Below, piece by piece: positions 52,577 to 59,653 of a stretch of DNA of 60,511 nucleotides. This stretch comes from a virus. The stretch's first letter is position 1; each line of letters opens with the position of its first letter. The DNA lies in the IMG/VR virus record IMGVR_UViG_3300044991_001911, positions 1-60,511 of that record, one strand, 5' to 3'. Under the pieces are notes generated by a model, which saw only the letters and a program-made list of their open reading frames with translations, made no database searches and was not told the origin of the DNA. A program made the position numbers and the translations under genes.

Positions 52577-53356
52577 ATGGGAAGAAAGAAAAAAATATCA
52601 TTTAAGTTAAATCCTGAGTGGATGTTCAAAGAGCCTATTGATTTTGAATATAACAAATATACTTTATTAGATTACTTACAAAAATGTGAAAAAGGATTTG
52701 ATAAGTTGGAAATATATCCTGACTTTGTTGAATTGTCGCTACATTTGGCGAACTTACAATCTATTGTTAAAGAAAATACATTATTACTGACTAATAAAAA
52801 ATTTGAGTCGTGTGATGATGAAATCCTTGTTAAAGAACTTATTTCAAAAAAACCAAGACAATTATCAAATGATGAAGAAAGTGAGTTAGATAAGACTCTT
52901 ACATTTTCAGGTGGAAAATTATTTGATGCGTTTAATATTGCAAAATCAATATGGAATTTAGCCTATGATAGTACAGACATTTTTCTTAAAAAAAACAAAA
53001 AAGGATTAATCTCTGGTATGGGTTATATGTTTTATTTTGATAAAGAAAATGAAAAATTAATGGTTTGGGAATATGAAATAAAAAAACCAAAAGGGGATAC
53101 TCATAATAATAAAACTTATATTAATTTAATTTACGATAATACTTTGAATGGGATGACACTAACTAGTGTTATCAATACTTTCACAAAATGGAATCATACA
53201 GATTCTTATAAAGACCTTCCAATATTTGAGATGAAATGTTCTCAAAAACTACCAATGGAACAAACCATGATTCCAATCATGAAAAGAAAACTAATGGCAT
53301 ACATTTTTCAAATTGTTAACCTTGAAAAGATGAATTCCTTTGACTCTGAAAAATAA
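52577..53356 (+). CDS. Hypothetical protein
   Basis: The 259-residue protein opens GRKKKISFKLNPEWMFKEPI; the middle is mixed alpha/beta with LISKKPRQLSNDEESELDKT, and the end MIPIMKRKLMAYIFQIVNLE. Unrecognised family; intact, with good codon use and close spacing. Confidence 0.6.
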   Translation: MGRKKKISFKLNPEWMFKEPIDFEYNKYTLLDYLQKCEKGFDKLEIYPDFVELSLHLANLQSIVKENTLLLTNKKFESCDDEILVKELISKKPRQLSNDEESELDKTLTFSGGKLFDAFNIAKSIWNLAYDSTDIFLKKNKKGLISGMGYMFYFDKENEKLMVWEYEIKKPKGDTHNNKTYINLIYDNTLNGMTLTSVINTFTKWNHTDSYKDLPIFEMKCSQKLPMEQTMIPIMKRKLMAYIFQIVNLEKMNSFDSEK

Positions 53357-53373
53357 GTTTCTTATAATTACTT

Positions 53374-53589
53374 ATGGGATTTAATAAACGATGGGTTACT
53401 CTTGAAGGAAGTATTAATGCTTTAAACAATGGTAGGCTAAAACAATATTATGGTAAGAGTGATGCTTTAATCTTTGAAGATAAGATGGGTGATTTTATTC
53501 ATAAGTTATATTGTAAAGGTAAGTCAGATAAAGAAATTCTTATAATTATTAACAATAAAAAACACGGAGGAAACAATGAAGTGCATTAA
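53374..53589 (+). CDS. Small hypothetical protein
   Basis: The 71-residue protein FNKRWVTLEGSINALNNGRL then KQYYGKSDALIFEDKMG and HKLYCKGKSDKEILIIINN. Compact alpha/beta. It overlaps the next gene by 14 bp. Unknown function. Confidence 0.6.
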   Translation: MGFNKRWVTLEGSINALNNGRLKQYYGKSDALIFEDKMGDFIHKLYCKGKSDKEILIIINNKKHGGNNEVH

Positions 53590-53803
53590 ATTAATTAGAC
53601 AAACAAAAGGTAGAGAATTAGGGGAAGTTATGAGAACTACCGACTATGACGCTGGAATTAGAGTAAAAGGTGGTAACTGGGCTTACACACCAAAATCAGA
53701 TTGGAAAGAATACAGAGGTAAAGTTAAAAAGACCGACCAAGTAACCGACCAAGTAACCGACCAAGTACCGACTAAGAGAGGAAAACGAAGTGATAACCAA
53801 TAA
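53576..53803 (+). CDS. Small protein with TDQV repeat tail
   Basis: The 75-residue protein KCIKLIRQTKGRELGEVMRT folds as a small domain; the tail has three TDQV units encoded by exact 12-bp repeats, then PTKRGKRSDNQ. The repeat count is likely variable. Confidence 0.6.
   Translation: MKCIKLIRQTKGRELGEVMRTTDYDAGIRVKGGNWAYTPKSDWKEYRGKVKKTDQVTDQVTDQVPTKRGKRSDNQ
53732..53767 (+). repeat. Three exact 12-bp direct repeats (ACCGACCAAGTA)
   Basis: Perfect tandem copies at 53732, 53744 and 53756, in frame within the coding sequence. Confidence 0.95.
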
Positions 53804-53808
53804 TCATT

Positions 53809-54030
53809 ATGTGTATATCTAAGAAAACATATTATATTGGTAGTGGTTGTAGTCAAACTGTGATTAGAGTATTTGATTATTCTATTTTATTTAGTACTTC
53901 ACCATCAGGATGGTCTATTAGATTTAATAATGGGTTTGGAATTAATGTGACCACAAAACCATTGTTTTCTGTTAGAAATGGCCATAAAAAGTCTCTTAAA
54001 TTGGGGAAATATTACATAGTGAAATTATGA
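53809..54030 (+). CDS. Small hypothetical protein
   Basis: The 73-residue protein CISKKTYYIGSGCSQTVIRV then FDYSILFSTSPSGWSIRFNN. Beta-rich. It overlaps the next gene by 4 nt. Unrecognised. Confidence 0.55.
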   Translation: MCISKKTYYIGSGCSQTVIRVFDYSILFSTSPSGWSIRFNNGFGINVTTKPLFSVRNGHKKSLKLGKYYIVKL

Positions 54031-54257
54031 GTAAAAATAAAGAAATGGTTAACCACCCAGAACATTACGGTGGTCAGGATAATCCATATGAAGTTGTAAA
54101 AGTTTGCGAGGCTTGGGGGCTTGATAAAGATGCTTACATCTTCAATGTTGTTAAGTATGTTGCGAGAGCGGGTAAAAAAGACTCGGATAAAGAACTCCAA
54201 GATTTAAAGAAAGCTTTATGGTATTTGGAGAGAAAAATTAAAAACTTAGAAAAATGA
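54027..54257 (+). CDS. DUF3310 family protein
   Basis: The 76-residue protein NHPEHYGGQDNPYEVVKVCE then NVVKYVARAGKKDSDKELQD and KALWYLERKI matches DUF3310 (SaV-like), a common small phage protein thought to bind nucleotides or DNA. Overlaps the next gene by 4 nt. Confidence 0.85.
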   Translation: MSKNKEMVNHPEHYGGQDNPYEVVKVCEAWGLDKDAYIFNVVKYVARAGKKDSDKELQDLKKALWYLERKIKNLEK

Positions 54258-54685
54258 TTTATTGGTTAACAGGACAACCTGGTGCAGGTAAGACAACATT
54301 GGCAAAATCAATTATGGAGTTAAGGTACTTCAATAATTGGTACCATATTGATGGTGATGATATTAGAGAATTATTTGATAATAAAGATTATTCAAAAGAA
54401 GGACGAATGAAGAATATACAATTAGCTCAACATTTGGCTCAATATCTTCACTCCAAAGGACAAAATGTTTTAGTATCATTAGTGTCTCCTTACAAAGGAC
54501 AAAGAGATGCATTCAAAGAGAAACTTGAAAATGCAATAAAAGAAGTTTATGTTTATACTTCAGAGGTAAGAGGTAGGGAACAATTCTTTGTTCAAGACTA
54601 TGAACCACCAACAGAAAATTACATTGACATGTGCACCGACAACATCACTGTTGCCGAATGTGTTGAAAAAATATTTAAAAAATAA
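54254..54685 (+). CDS. APS kinase-like P-loop protein (CysC-type)
   Basis: The 143-residue protein has P-loop GQPGAGKTT (7-15), HIDGDDIRELFDNKDYSKEG (the APS kinase DGD(N/D)xR and S/T segment), and SLVSPYKGQRDAFKEKL. Shorter than CysC (about 200) and keeps the substrate-binding DGD motif. Next to a nucleotidyltransferase and DNA methylase. Could phosphorylate an APS-like or nucleotide-sugar substrate. Confidence 0.8.
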   Translation: MIYWLTGQPGAGKTTLAKSIMELRYFNNWYHIDGDDIRELFDNKDYSKEGRMKNIQLAQHLAQYLHSKGQNVLVSLVSPYKGQRDAFKEKLENAIKEVYVYTSEVRGREQFFVQDYEPPTENYIDMCTDNITVAECVEKIFKK

Positions 54686-54686
54686 T

Positions 54687-55088
54687 ATGGAAAAGATACA
54701 CATAGAAGGAGACCCAAAATTAAAAAATAACCCTGGTAAACAATTCTCAATGTTTATTGGAAGATGGCAACCATGGCACGATGGGCACAGATGGTTGATA
54801 GACCAAAGACTTGAACAAGGTAAGAATGTTTTAATCTGTGTTAGAGACATAGAACCTAACGAACAGAACCCATTCACAGCACAAGAAGTTTATGAAAATA
54901 TCCTTATCAAGTTATATGATTTAATTATTGAGGGAAGAGTTAAGGTTATGGTAATCCCTGATGTTGAATCGGTAAATTTTGGAAGAGGAGTTGGTTACGA
55001 TATAATAGAGCATTTACCACCTCAAGAAGTGAGTGATATCTCAGCCACCAAAATAAGAGAACAATTAAAACAAGAAGGTAAATTATAA
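54687..55088 (+). CDS. HxGH nucleotidyltransferase (NMNAT/cytidylyltransferase-like)
   Basis: The 133-residue protein has FIGRWQPWHDGHRWLI with H31-x2-H34, and ISATKIREQL near 118, the (I)S(S/A)TxIR motif. GRWQPxHxGH resembles NMN adenylyltransferase and the nucleotidyltransferase partners of APS kinase in phages. The ATG at 54687 follows the previous stop by one base. Substrate unknown. Confidence 0.82.
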   Translation: MEKIHIEGDPKLKNNPGKQFSMFIGRWQPWHDGHRWLIDQRLEQGKNVLICVRDIEPNEQNPFTAQEVYENILIKLYDLIIEGRVKVMVIPDVESVNFGRGVGYDIIEHLPPQEVSDISATKIREQLKQEGKL

Positions 55089-55936
55089 TGTTAGAAACAA
55101 AAAGAATTATTCAAGGAGATTGTATTGTTGAGATGGCTAAACTTCCTGAGTCAACTATTGATTTAATTGTAACCTCTCCACCATATAATGTTGGTATTGA
55201 TTATGATAGTCATGACGATAGAATGATGATGGATGAGTATTGGGAATTTACAGAACAATGGTTGACACAGGCATATCGGTTAATAAAAGATGATGGTAGA
55301 GTTGCAATAAACATACCTTATGAAGTAAATGTACAAGATAGAGGTGGTAGAGTATTATTTATGTCTGAATTTTGGGCGGTGATGAAGAAAGTTGGATTTA
55401 AATTCTATGGGCTTGTAGACCTTGATGAGAACTCACCACACAGAAGTAAAACCACAGCTTGGGGTTCATGGATGTCACCAAGTAGTCCATACATTTATAA
55501 TCCAAAAGAGTGTGTAGTATTGGCCTATAAGAAAGACCGTATTAAAAAGGTTAAGGGTGAATCACAATGGAAAGGAGAATTGGTTGATTTAGAACAAGAG
55601 GATGGTACTATTAAACAAAAGATGATGTATCAAGATGAGGATAAGAAAGAGTTTATGAGTTTAGTATATGGACAATGGGAATATTTTGCAGATACTAAAC
55701 AACAAACCAAAGCGACATTCTCAATGGATATACCATTAAAGGCAATCAAAATATTAACATATAGGAATGATATTGTTTTGGACCCATTCACAGGTAGTGG
55801 TACTAGTTTAGTTGCTGCTGAAGTAAGTGGAAGACGATGGATAGGGATTGAATTAAGTGAGAATTATACCAAAGTGGCCACTGATAGAGTTCAACACTTT
55901 ATAGATAAAAACAAACAAATAGAATTAGATTTATAA
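55088..55936 (+). CDS. DNA methyltransferase, beta-type (SPPYN)
   Basis: The 282-residue protein has LIVTSPPYNVGIDY (S30-P-P-Y-N34) at the N-terminus and DPFTGSGTS (about 232-240) at the C-terminus. Catalytic motif before SAM motif is the order of the beta group (N4-cytosine or N6-adenine). A central insertion carries SKTTAWGSWMSPSSPYI. Overlaps the previous stop by one base. Confidence 0.9.
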   Translation: MLETKRIIQGDCIVEMAKLPESTIDLIVTSPPYNVGIDYDSHDDRMMMDEYWEFTEQWLTQAYRLIKDDGRVAINIPYEVNVQDRGGRVLFMSEFWAVMKKVGFKFYGLVDLDENSPHRSKTTAWGSWMSPSSPYIYNPKECVVLAYKKDRIKKVKGESQWKGELVDLEQEDGTIKQKMMYQDEDKKEFMSLVYGQWEYFADTKQQTKATFSMDIPLKAIKILTYRNDIVLDPFTGSGTSLVAAEVSGRRWIGIELSENYTKVATDRVQHFIDKNKQIELDL

Positions 55937-55941
55937 TAAAA

Positions 55942-55962
55942 GGGTCATTGACCCTTTTTTTT
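55942..55962 (+). terminator. Intrinsic terminator after DNA methylase
   Basis: Stem GGGTC/GACCC with 3-nt loop and eight T. Confidence 0.85.
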
Positions 55963-55973
55963 GTTTCTACGAA

Positions 55974-55981
55974 TATTTATT
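55974..55981 (+). promoter_or_regulatory. Late-type promoter motif TATTTATT
   Basis: TATTTATT followed by AATAAA, 13 nt before the ATG at 55995, just after a terminator. Confidence 0.55.
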
Positions 55982-55994
55982 AATAAAAGATTAA

Positions 55995-57059
55995 ATGAGT
56001 GAAATTATAATTACTGAACACCAATTAAAATTAATTAAAGAATCCATCATTAAAGATAAAAATGGTGAGAAAACAATTAATGAGGCGTGGTATAACAATG
56101 TGATGGATATTGTCGGTATCATAGACCCAACACCAATCACCGATTCAATCAATGCTATTTCTTATTTTATACAAGGAGATACCCTTTTTGGTGTCTTAAG
56201 TTTAGTAGCTGCGGTTCCATTTTTTGTTGGTGACATTGTCGCTAAGCCTGTTATGGGAGCAATGAAAATTGGCTCCAAAGCAACAAAAGAATTAGAAGCG
56301 GCAATAAAACTATCTAAAACTAATCCTGCAAAAGCAACTGAAATGATTTCAAGTCTTGCTAAAGACCCAGGACCTGTTGGTAAATTCTTACAAAGTGCTG
56401 GTGGTACTGGTGGATGGGCAGAAAAAGTTAATAGTTTTTTAAAAGAACTTCCTGTGGGACCATTCAAAGGTATGAAGAACACTATTATGGATTATTTCAC
56501 TTTATTGGGTAGAGCGGGTACTAAAAGTAAAGGTGTTAGTGGTTTGGCAAAATCATTAGAAGCCGACATGAAGTTAGGTAAAGCTAAAATTCATGATATT
56601 CAGGCACTTAAAGATTTGATGAAAGATAGTAAAGTATTTGATGTTGCGGCACTATCTAAACCTGGATTTTTGAGTCAAACATTCTTCGGAGGAATTCCAA
56701 GAGTGTTCCGAAGCCCTGAAGGTAGAAGATTAAAGATTATGATGCAGCAAACCAAATGGTGGTTAGGGTTCTTGGATTATATTGGTATTGGAAATTGGGT
56801 AGGAGCGGAAGAAGTTATTAAAAAATTAGGTAGTGAAAATGAAATGATTAAGTCAATGGAAGATTATCAGAAAACTCCCGAATCTAAAGAATATTTTAAT
56901 CAATCGTTTAAAGAAGGAAACTCACCAGTAGACCCTATCAAAAATACCGCAGATGATATATCACAGAGTGTGTCAAGTGACAATGTCACAGGTGACCCAT
57001 TCGCTAAATTCTTAAGAGGTTTATTCACGGGACAAGTAAATCCAATCCCTGGAATGTAA
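55995..57059 (+). CDS. Candidate internal virion protein with hydrophobic segment
   Basis: In this 354-residue protein the N-terminus IIITEHQLKLIKE ends I-K-E, a candidate prohead-protease site. Hydrophobic segment LFGVLSLVAAVPFFVGDIVA (about 60-80) may cross a membrane. Later KLMQ-like helices and WWLGFLDYIGIGNWVGAEEV. It could be an ejected protein that interacts with the membrane. Unrecognised family. Confidence 0.6.
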   Translation: MSEIIITEHQLKLIKESIIKDKNGEKTINEAWYNNVMDIVGIIDPTPITDSINAISYFIQGDTLFGVLSLVAAVPFFVGDIVAKPVMGAMKIGSKATKELEAAIKLSKTNPAKATEMISSLAKDPGPVGKFLQSAGGTGGWAEKVNSFLKELPVGPFKGMKNTIMDYFTLLGRAGTKSKGVSGLAKSLEADMKLGKAKIHDIQALKDLMKDSKVFDVAALSKPGFLSQTFFGGIPRVFRSPEGRRLKIMMQQTKWWLGFLDYIGIGNWVGAEEVIKKLGSENEMIKSMEDYQKTPESKEYFNQSFKEGNSPVDPIKNTADDISQSVSSDNVTGDPFAKFLRGLFTGQVNPIPGM

Positions 57060-57082
57060 ATTAATACAAATTAAAAAATAAA

Positions 57083-57430
57083 ATGGCAAAAAGAATTATA
57101 AGATTAACAGAATCAGATTTAACTAAATTAGTTAGAAGAGTTATTAAAGAACAAAATCAACTAAGTAGTCAAGAAGTGTTTGAATTACAAACGGCTCTTA
57201 ATGATTATTTTAAAATGAAAAAAGTTGGGGTGAATGGTAAATTATTCCAAATACCTGTGGATGAAAAATGGGGACCAACTACGGTTAACGCTCTTAAAAA
57301 ATTCCAAGAAAAAGAGAATATTAACCCTGACGGAATTCCAGGACCTGACACATATACAGCATTACATAAATTAGGATTGGACCAAGACATTATTGATAAA
57401 GCTGTTGCTTGGATAAGTAAATTATTTTAA
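57083..57430 (+). CDS. Peptidoglycan-binding domain protein with capsid-targeting-like N-terminus
   Basis: In this 115-residue protein residues 1-21 (IIRLTESDLTKLVRRVIKE) end I-K-E; the rest is a PG_binding_1 domain: QTALNDYFKM, DEKWGPTTVNALKKFQEKEN and GIPGPDTYTALHKLG. The peptidoglycan binder suggests wall contact during entry. Short gap after the 55995 gene. Confidence 0.8.
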   Translation: MAKRIIRLTESDLTKLVRRVIKEQNQLSSQEVFELQTALNDYFKMKKVGVNGKLFQIPVDEKWGPTTVNALKKFQEKENINPDGIPGPDTYTALHKLGLDQDIIDKAVAWISKLF

Positions 57431-57433
57431 TTT

Positions 57434-58846
57434 ATGAAAAGAATTATATCAGAATCAGGGTTGAGAAATATCAACGCCTTAAAGAAAAGATATCAAAAAG
57501 CTGAGATTTATTTTCACCAAGACCTTGATGGGGTAACAACAGCGATTGCGATGAAAAAATACCTTGAAGACAACGGTATTGATGTTGTTGGTGCCCATAT
57601 TATACAATATGGTGATAAGGAGTTCTCGGTTAAAAAGAATGACGCTCAAGGGGATACAATGCCTGTTCTAGTAGATTTTGCTCATGGTAAACCAATGTTT
57701 GTGATTCACACAGACCATCACGATAAACAAGTTGGTGTTGAAAAGGGTACCTCCAAACAATTTAGAGGGGCTCGTTCAAATGTTGAGACTATTTCTCAAG
57801 TAGTTTCACCAACAGATTTATTCCCATCATCTGATATATTATTGATTAATACCGTGGATTCTGCGGATTATGCAAAACATGATATTACACCAAAAGAAGT
57901 GGTTAATTATATCTACAGAATAGATAAAGACTCTTCATTACAAAAGAATAAAATGTTATTAGGTTTAGTAATAAACAAATTACTTTTAGCTTTTAAAAAC
58001 AAACCAGGATTTTTAGAAGGATTGGTTATGGATTCTGAACCTTCTTTATTGTCTATACTAAATAACATTAGAGCTTGGATGACAAAAACAAATGCCGCCA
58101 AACCTGAAGACTTACAAAAAAATGCACAAGATTATGCAGACAAAATGGCAGACTATCCAACAGTGTCTGATAACATTATTTTTCAATACGGTGGGGGTAG
58201 TATGTTTAAGCCTGGGTCTTACGACAGATATACACCATTCAGAAATAATCCTGAGGCGGATTTTCTTATCATGGCTTGGCCGATGGGTCTTGTTCAAGCA
58301 TCTTGTAATCCGTTTAAAAAAGAAAGAGAACTTAAAGGGGTTAATCTTGGGGAGATAGCTCAAGAAGTTTTGGTTAGATGGGAATCTCAATTAAAGGATA
58401 GGAAAATTCCTTTGTCAACTATGAAATGGGTTAGTGAAACAAGTGCTGGACCTGAAAGTGTTGGTTTTACTTTTAAAGACTTTGACGCTCTTTACGGTGG
58501 AAAATTTGTATTCATGGACGGTGGAGAAGAAGCCTTAGGAAAAATTGAAAGAATGATGGAAAAACCATTCAATGAATTATCTGAACAAGAACTTGAATTG
58601 ATGGATAAAATTGGTATTAATGCTTGGGATTTAATTCAGTCTAATTCTGGTGGTCACAAATGTATTACCAATATCTCAGGACTTAATTATTTAGGTAGAG
58701 GTAAAAGACCACCACAAGGTAAGTATAAGTATGATTCTGAGAAAGATGATTCACCATCAGTTAAGTTTACAAAAATGATTGCTACTGAATTTCAAAAAGT
58801 ATTAAAGAAAAAAATTGAGGAGTCTAAAAATTCTTCGGAGGATTAA
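57434..58846 (+). CDS. DHH-family phosphoesterase with short IxE N-terminus
   Basis: The 470-residue protein has FHQDLDGVTT (H28, D30, D32), VLVDFAHG (D81) and HTDHHDKQ (D94-H95-H96), the metal-binding set of DHH phosphoesterases. The start MKRIISESGL has I-S-E at residues 5-7. DHH enzymes hydrolyse oligonucleotides, cyclic dinucleotides or pyrophosphate; the long C-terminal region (GGHKCITNIS near 410) resembles a DHHA1-type domain in part. Packaged form is inference. Confidence 0.8.
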   Translation: MKRIISESGLRNINALKKRYQKAEIYFHQDLDGVTTAIAMKKYLEDNGIDVVGAHIIQYGDKEFSVKKNDAQGDTMPVLVDFAHGKPMFVIHTDHHDKQVGVEKGTSKQFRGARSNVETISQVVSPTDLFPSSDILLINTVDSADYAKHDITPKEVVNYIYRIDKDSSLQKNKMLLGLVINKLLLAFKNKPGFLEGLVMDSEPSLLSILNNIRAWMTKTNAAKPEDLQKNAQDYADKMADYPTVSDNIIFQYGGGSMFKPGSYDRYTPFRNNPEADFLIMAWPMGLVQASCNPFKKERELKGVNLGEIAQEVLVRWESQLKDRKIPLSTMKWVSETSAGPESVGFTFKDFDALYGGKFVFMDGGEEALGKIERMMEKPFNELSEQELELMDKIGINAWDLIQSNSGGHKCITNISGLNYLGRGKRPPQGKYKYDSEKDDSPSVKFTKMIATEFQKVLKKKIEESKNSSED

Positions 58847-59196
58847 GATAAGTCGTAAGTGATACTATCACCCGGTTGAATGTTGAGGATTTCACAAGAA
58901 CCACCCTCAAGTTCTAATACAATATTACCGTTTCCACAATAGGAAGGACAATCAAATTCATTATTACATGGAGGACAATCGTGATGTATATTTACAATCA
59001 CATTGTTCTTTATAATGATTATGTCTAATGGAATTACACAACCCTTCATCCAAAAACATTGTTTCTTACCATCCATTAAGAATAACAATCCATTAAAAGT
59101 TCCATCAAATGCTTTACCCATCATCCCAATTGATTGGGATTCTCTATCAATTAATGTTTTTACATTAAAACTGTTATCGTTAATTCTTACCTTCAT
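58843..59196 (-). CDS. DUF192 family protein
   Basis: The 117-residue protein has SIGMMGKAFDGTFNGLLFLM and CFWMKGCVIPLDIIII then VLELEGGSCEILNIQPGDSI, the DUF192 pattern (RxxGMMxRxxL, FWMKxTxIPLDxIF). Start at 59196 is chosen by homology and by TATTTATT 4 nt upstream. The family normally has a signal peptide; this copy has none. Confidence 0.85.
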   Translation of the reverse strand: MKVRINDNSFNVKTLIDRESQSIGMMGKAFDGTFNGLLFLMDGKKQCFWMKGCVIPLDIIIIKNNVIVNIHHDCPPCNNEFDCPSYCGNGNIVLELEGGSCEILNIQPGDSITYDLS

Positions 59197-59200
59197 ATCA

Positions 59201-59208
59201 AATAAATA
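59201..59208 (-). promoter_or_regulatory. Late-type promoter motif TATTTATT, 4 nt before ATG
   Basis: Minus-strand TATTTATT, 4 nt upstream of the ATG at 59196. Confidence 0.45.
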
Positions 59209-59240
59209 CTTTAGAAAACATAATAGTATTTGAATTTTTA

Positions 59241-59272
59241 TTTGACATTTCAATAATATTATTGTATTTTTA
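59241..59272 (+). promoter_or_regulatory. Candidate promoter P0 of the RNA island
   Basis: TTTG at 59241-59244 (in TTTGACA), 20 nt, TATTTTTA at 59265-59272 (7 of 8 to TAnnTTTG). The same TTTGACA occurs in P1, P3 and P4. A transcript would start near 59276. Confidence 0.45.
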
Positions 59273-59279
59273 AAAAAAA

Positions 59280-59312
59280 GGACATATTTATATGTTCATG
59301 TCCGAAAGGACA
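59280..59312 (+). ncRNA. Short structured leader with alternative hairpins
   Basis: GGACAT (59280-59285) can pair with ATGTCC (59298-59303), or TGTCC (59299-59303) with GGACA (59308-59312) around a GAAA loop. The two helices exclude each other. A TATTTATA lies at 59285-59292. A 34-codon frame from the ATG at 59298 also covers the region and runs through promoter P1, so coding is doubtful. Confidence 0.35.
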
Positions 59313-59347
59313 AACACCCCAGAAAATGTTTCGCGGTTAAAAAAAGA

Positions 59348-59379
59348 TTTGACAGTTCAAAAAAACTTTCCTATCTTTG
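59348..59379 (+). promoter_or_regulatory. Promoter P1 of the RNA island
   Basis: TTTG 59348-59351, 20 nt, TATCTTTG 59372-59379. It reads into a terminator-like hairpin and then the tRNA genes. Confidence 0.85.
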
Positions 59380-59386
59380 TGAAACA

Positions 59387-59437
59387 AATCCCGCAAGTGT
59401 GAGTTTGAGAAAACCCTTGTAGCTTGTGGGATTTTTT
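59387..59437 (+). terminator. Terminator/attenuator before the tRNA genes
   Basis: An 11-bp stem AATCCCGCAAG/CTTGTGGGATT (one G-U pair) with a 25-nt loop is followed by TTTT. It starts a few bases after the P1 start site, so it either makes a 50-nt RNA or attenuates tRNA transcription. Confidence 0.6.
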
Positions 59438-59467
59438 ATCTGAAGTTCTTTAAAATAATGATATATC

Positions 59468-59538
59468 GCGAGGGGGAGGTAAGGTATCTCACTGGTCTCA
59501 TAAGCCAGTCCAAGTCGGTTCGTTTCCGGCCCTACGCA
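59468..59538 (+). tRNA. tRNA with CAT anticodon (Met elongator or Ile2)
   Basis: The 71-nt cloverleaf: acceptor with one A-A mismatch, D stem GAGG/TCTC, anticodon stem CTGGT/GCCAG with loop CTCATAA (anticodon CAT at 59499-59501), T stem GTCGG/CCGGC with loop TTCGTTT, discriminator A. Only one base separates acceptor and D stem. CAT could read AUG, or AUA if lysidine-modified. The helices are good, but the tRNA is not canonical. Confidence 0.6.
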
Positions 59539-59553
59539 ACTAACAACAAACAT

Positions 59554-59626
59554 CGTGGGATAGAGCAGTTGGCAGCTCGTGTGGCTCATAACCATAAGGT
59601 CGGAGGTTCGAGTCCTTCTCCCGCTA
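59554..59626 (+). tRNA. Initiator-type tRNA-fMet (CAT)
   Basis: The 73-nt cloverleaf with C1 opposite T72 (mismatch, the formyltransferase mark of initiators), D stem GAGC/GCTC, anticodon CAT at 59587-59589 in CTCATAA, T stem GGAGG/CCTTC with loop TTCGAGT. The sequence strongly resembles bacterial initiator tRNA. Two of the three G-C pairs at the anticodon stem end are kept (30-40, 31-39); the third is T-A. Confidence 0.85.
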
Positions 59627-59653
59627 CTAATTAAAAAAAAGTTTTAAAAAGTG

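Noticed and set aside
53732-53767. Iteron-type replication origin
   Set aside because: Only three 12-bp copies, in frame within a coding sequence, with no AT-rich unwinding element or initiator gene nearby.
58092-58390. Frames on both strands within the DHH gene
   Set aside because: Shadows; the DHH protein is continuous through the region.
59298-59402. 34-codon plus-strand frame starting MSERTNTPENVSRLKK
   Set aside because: It reads straight through promoter P1 and the attenuator arm; most likely chance, although a late-type motif lies just upstream.
59371-59595. 74-residue minus-strand frame
   Set aside because: Runs across a terminator hairpin and both tRNA genes.
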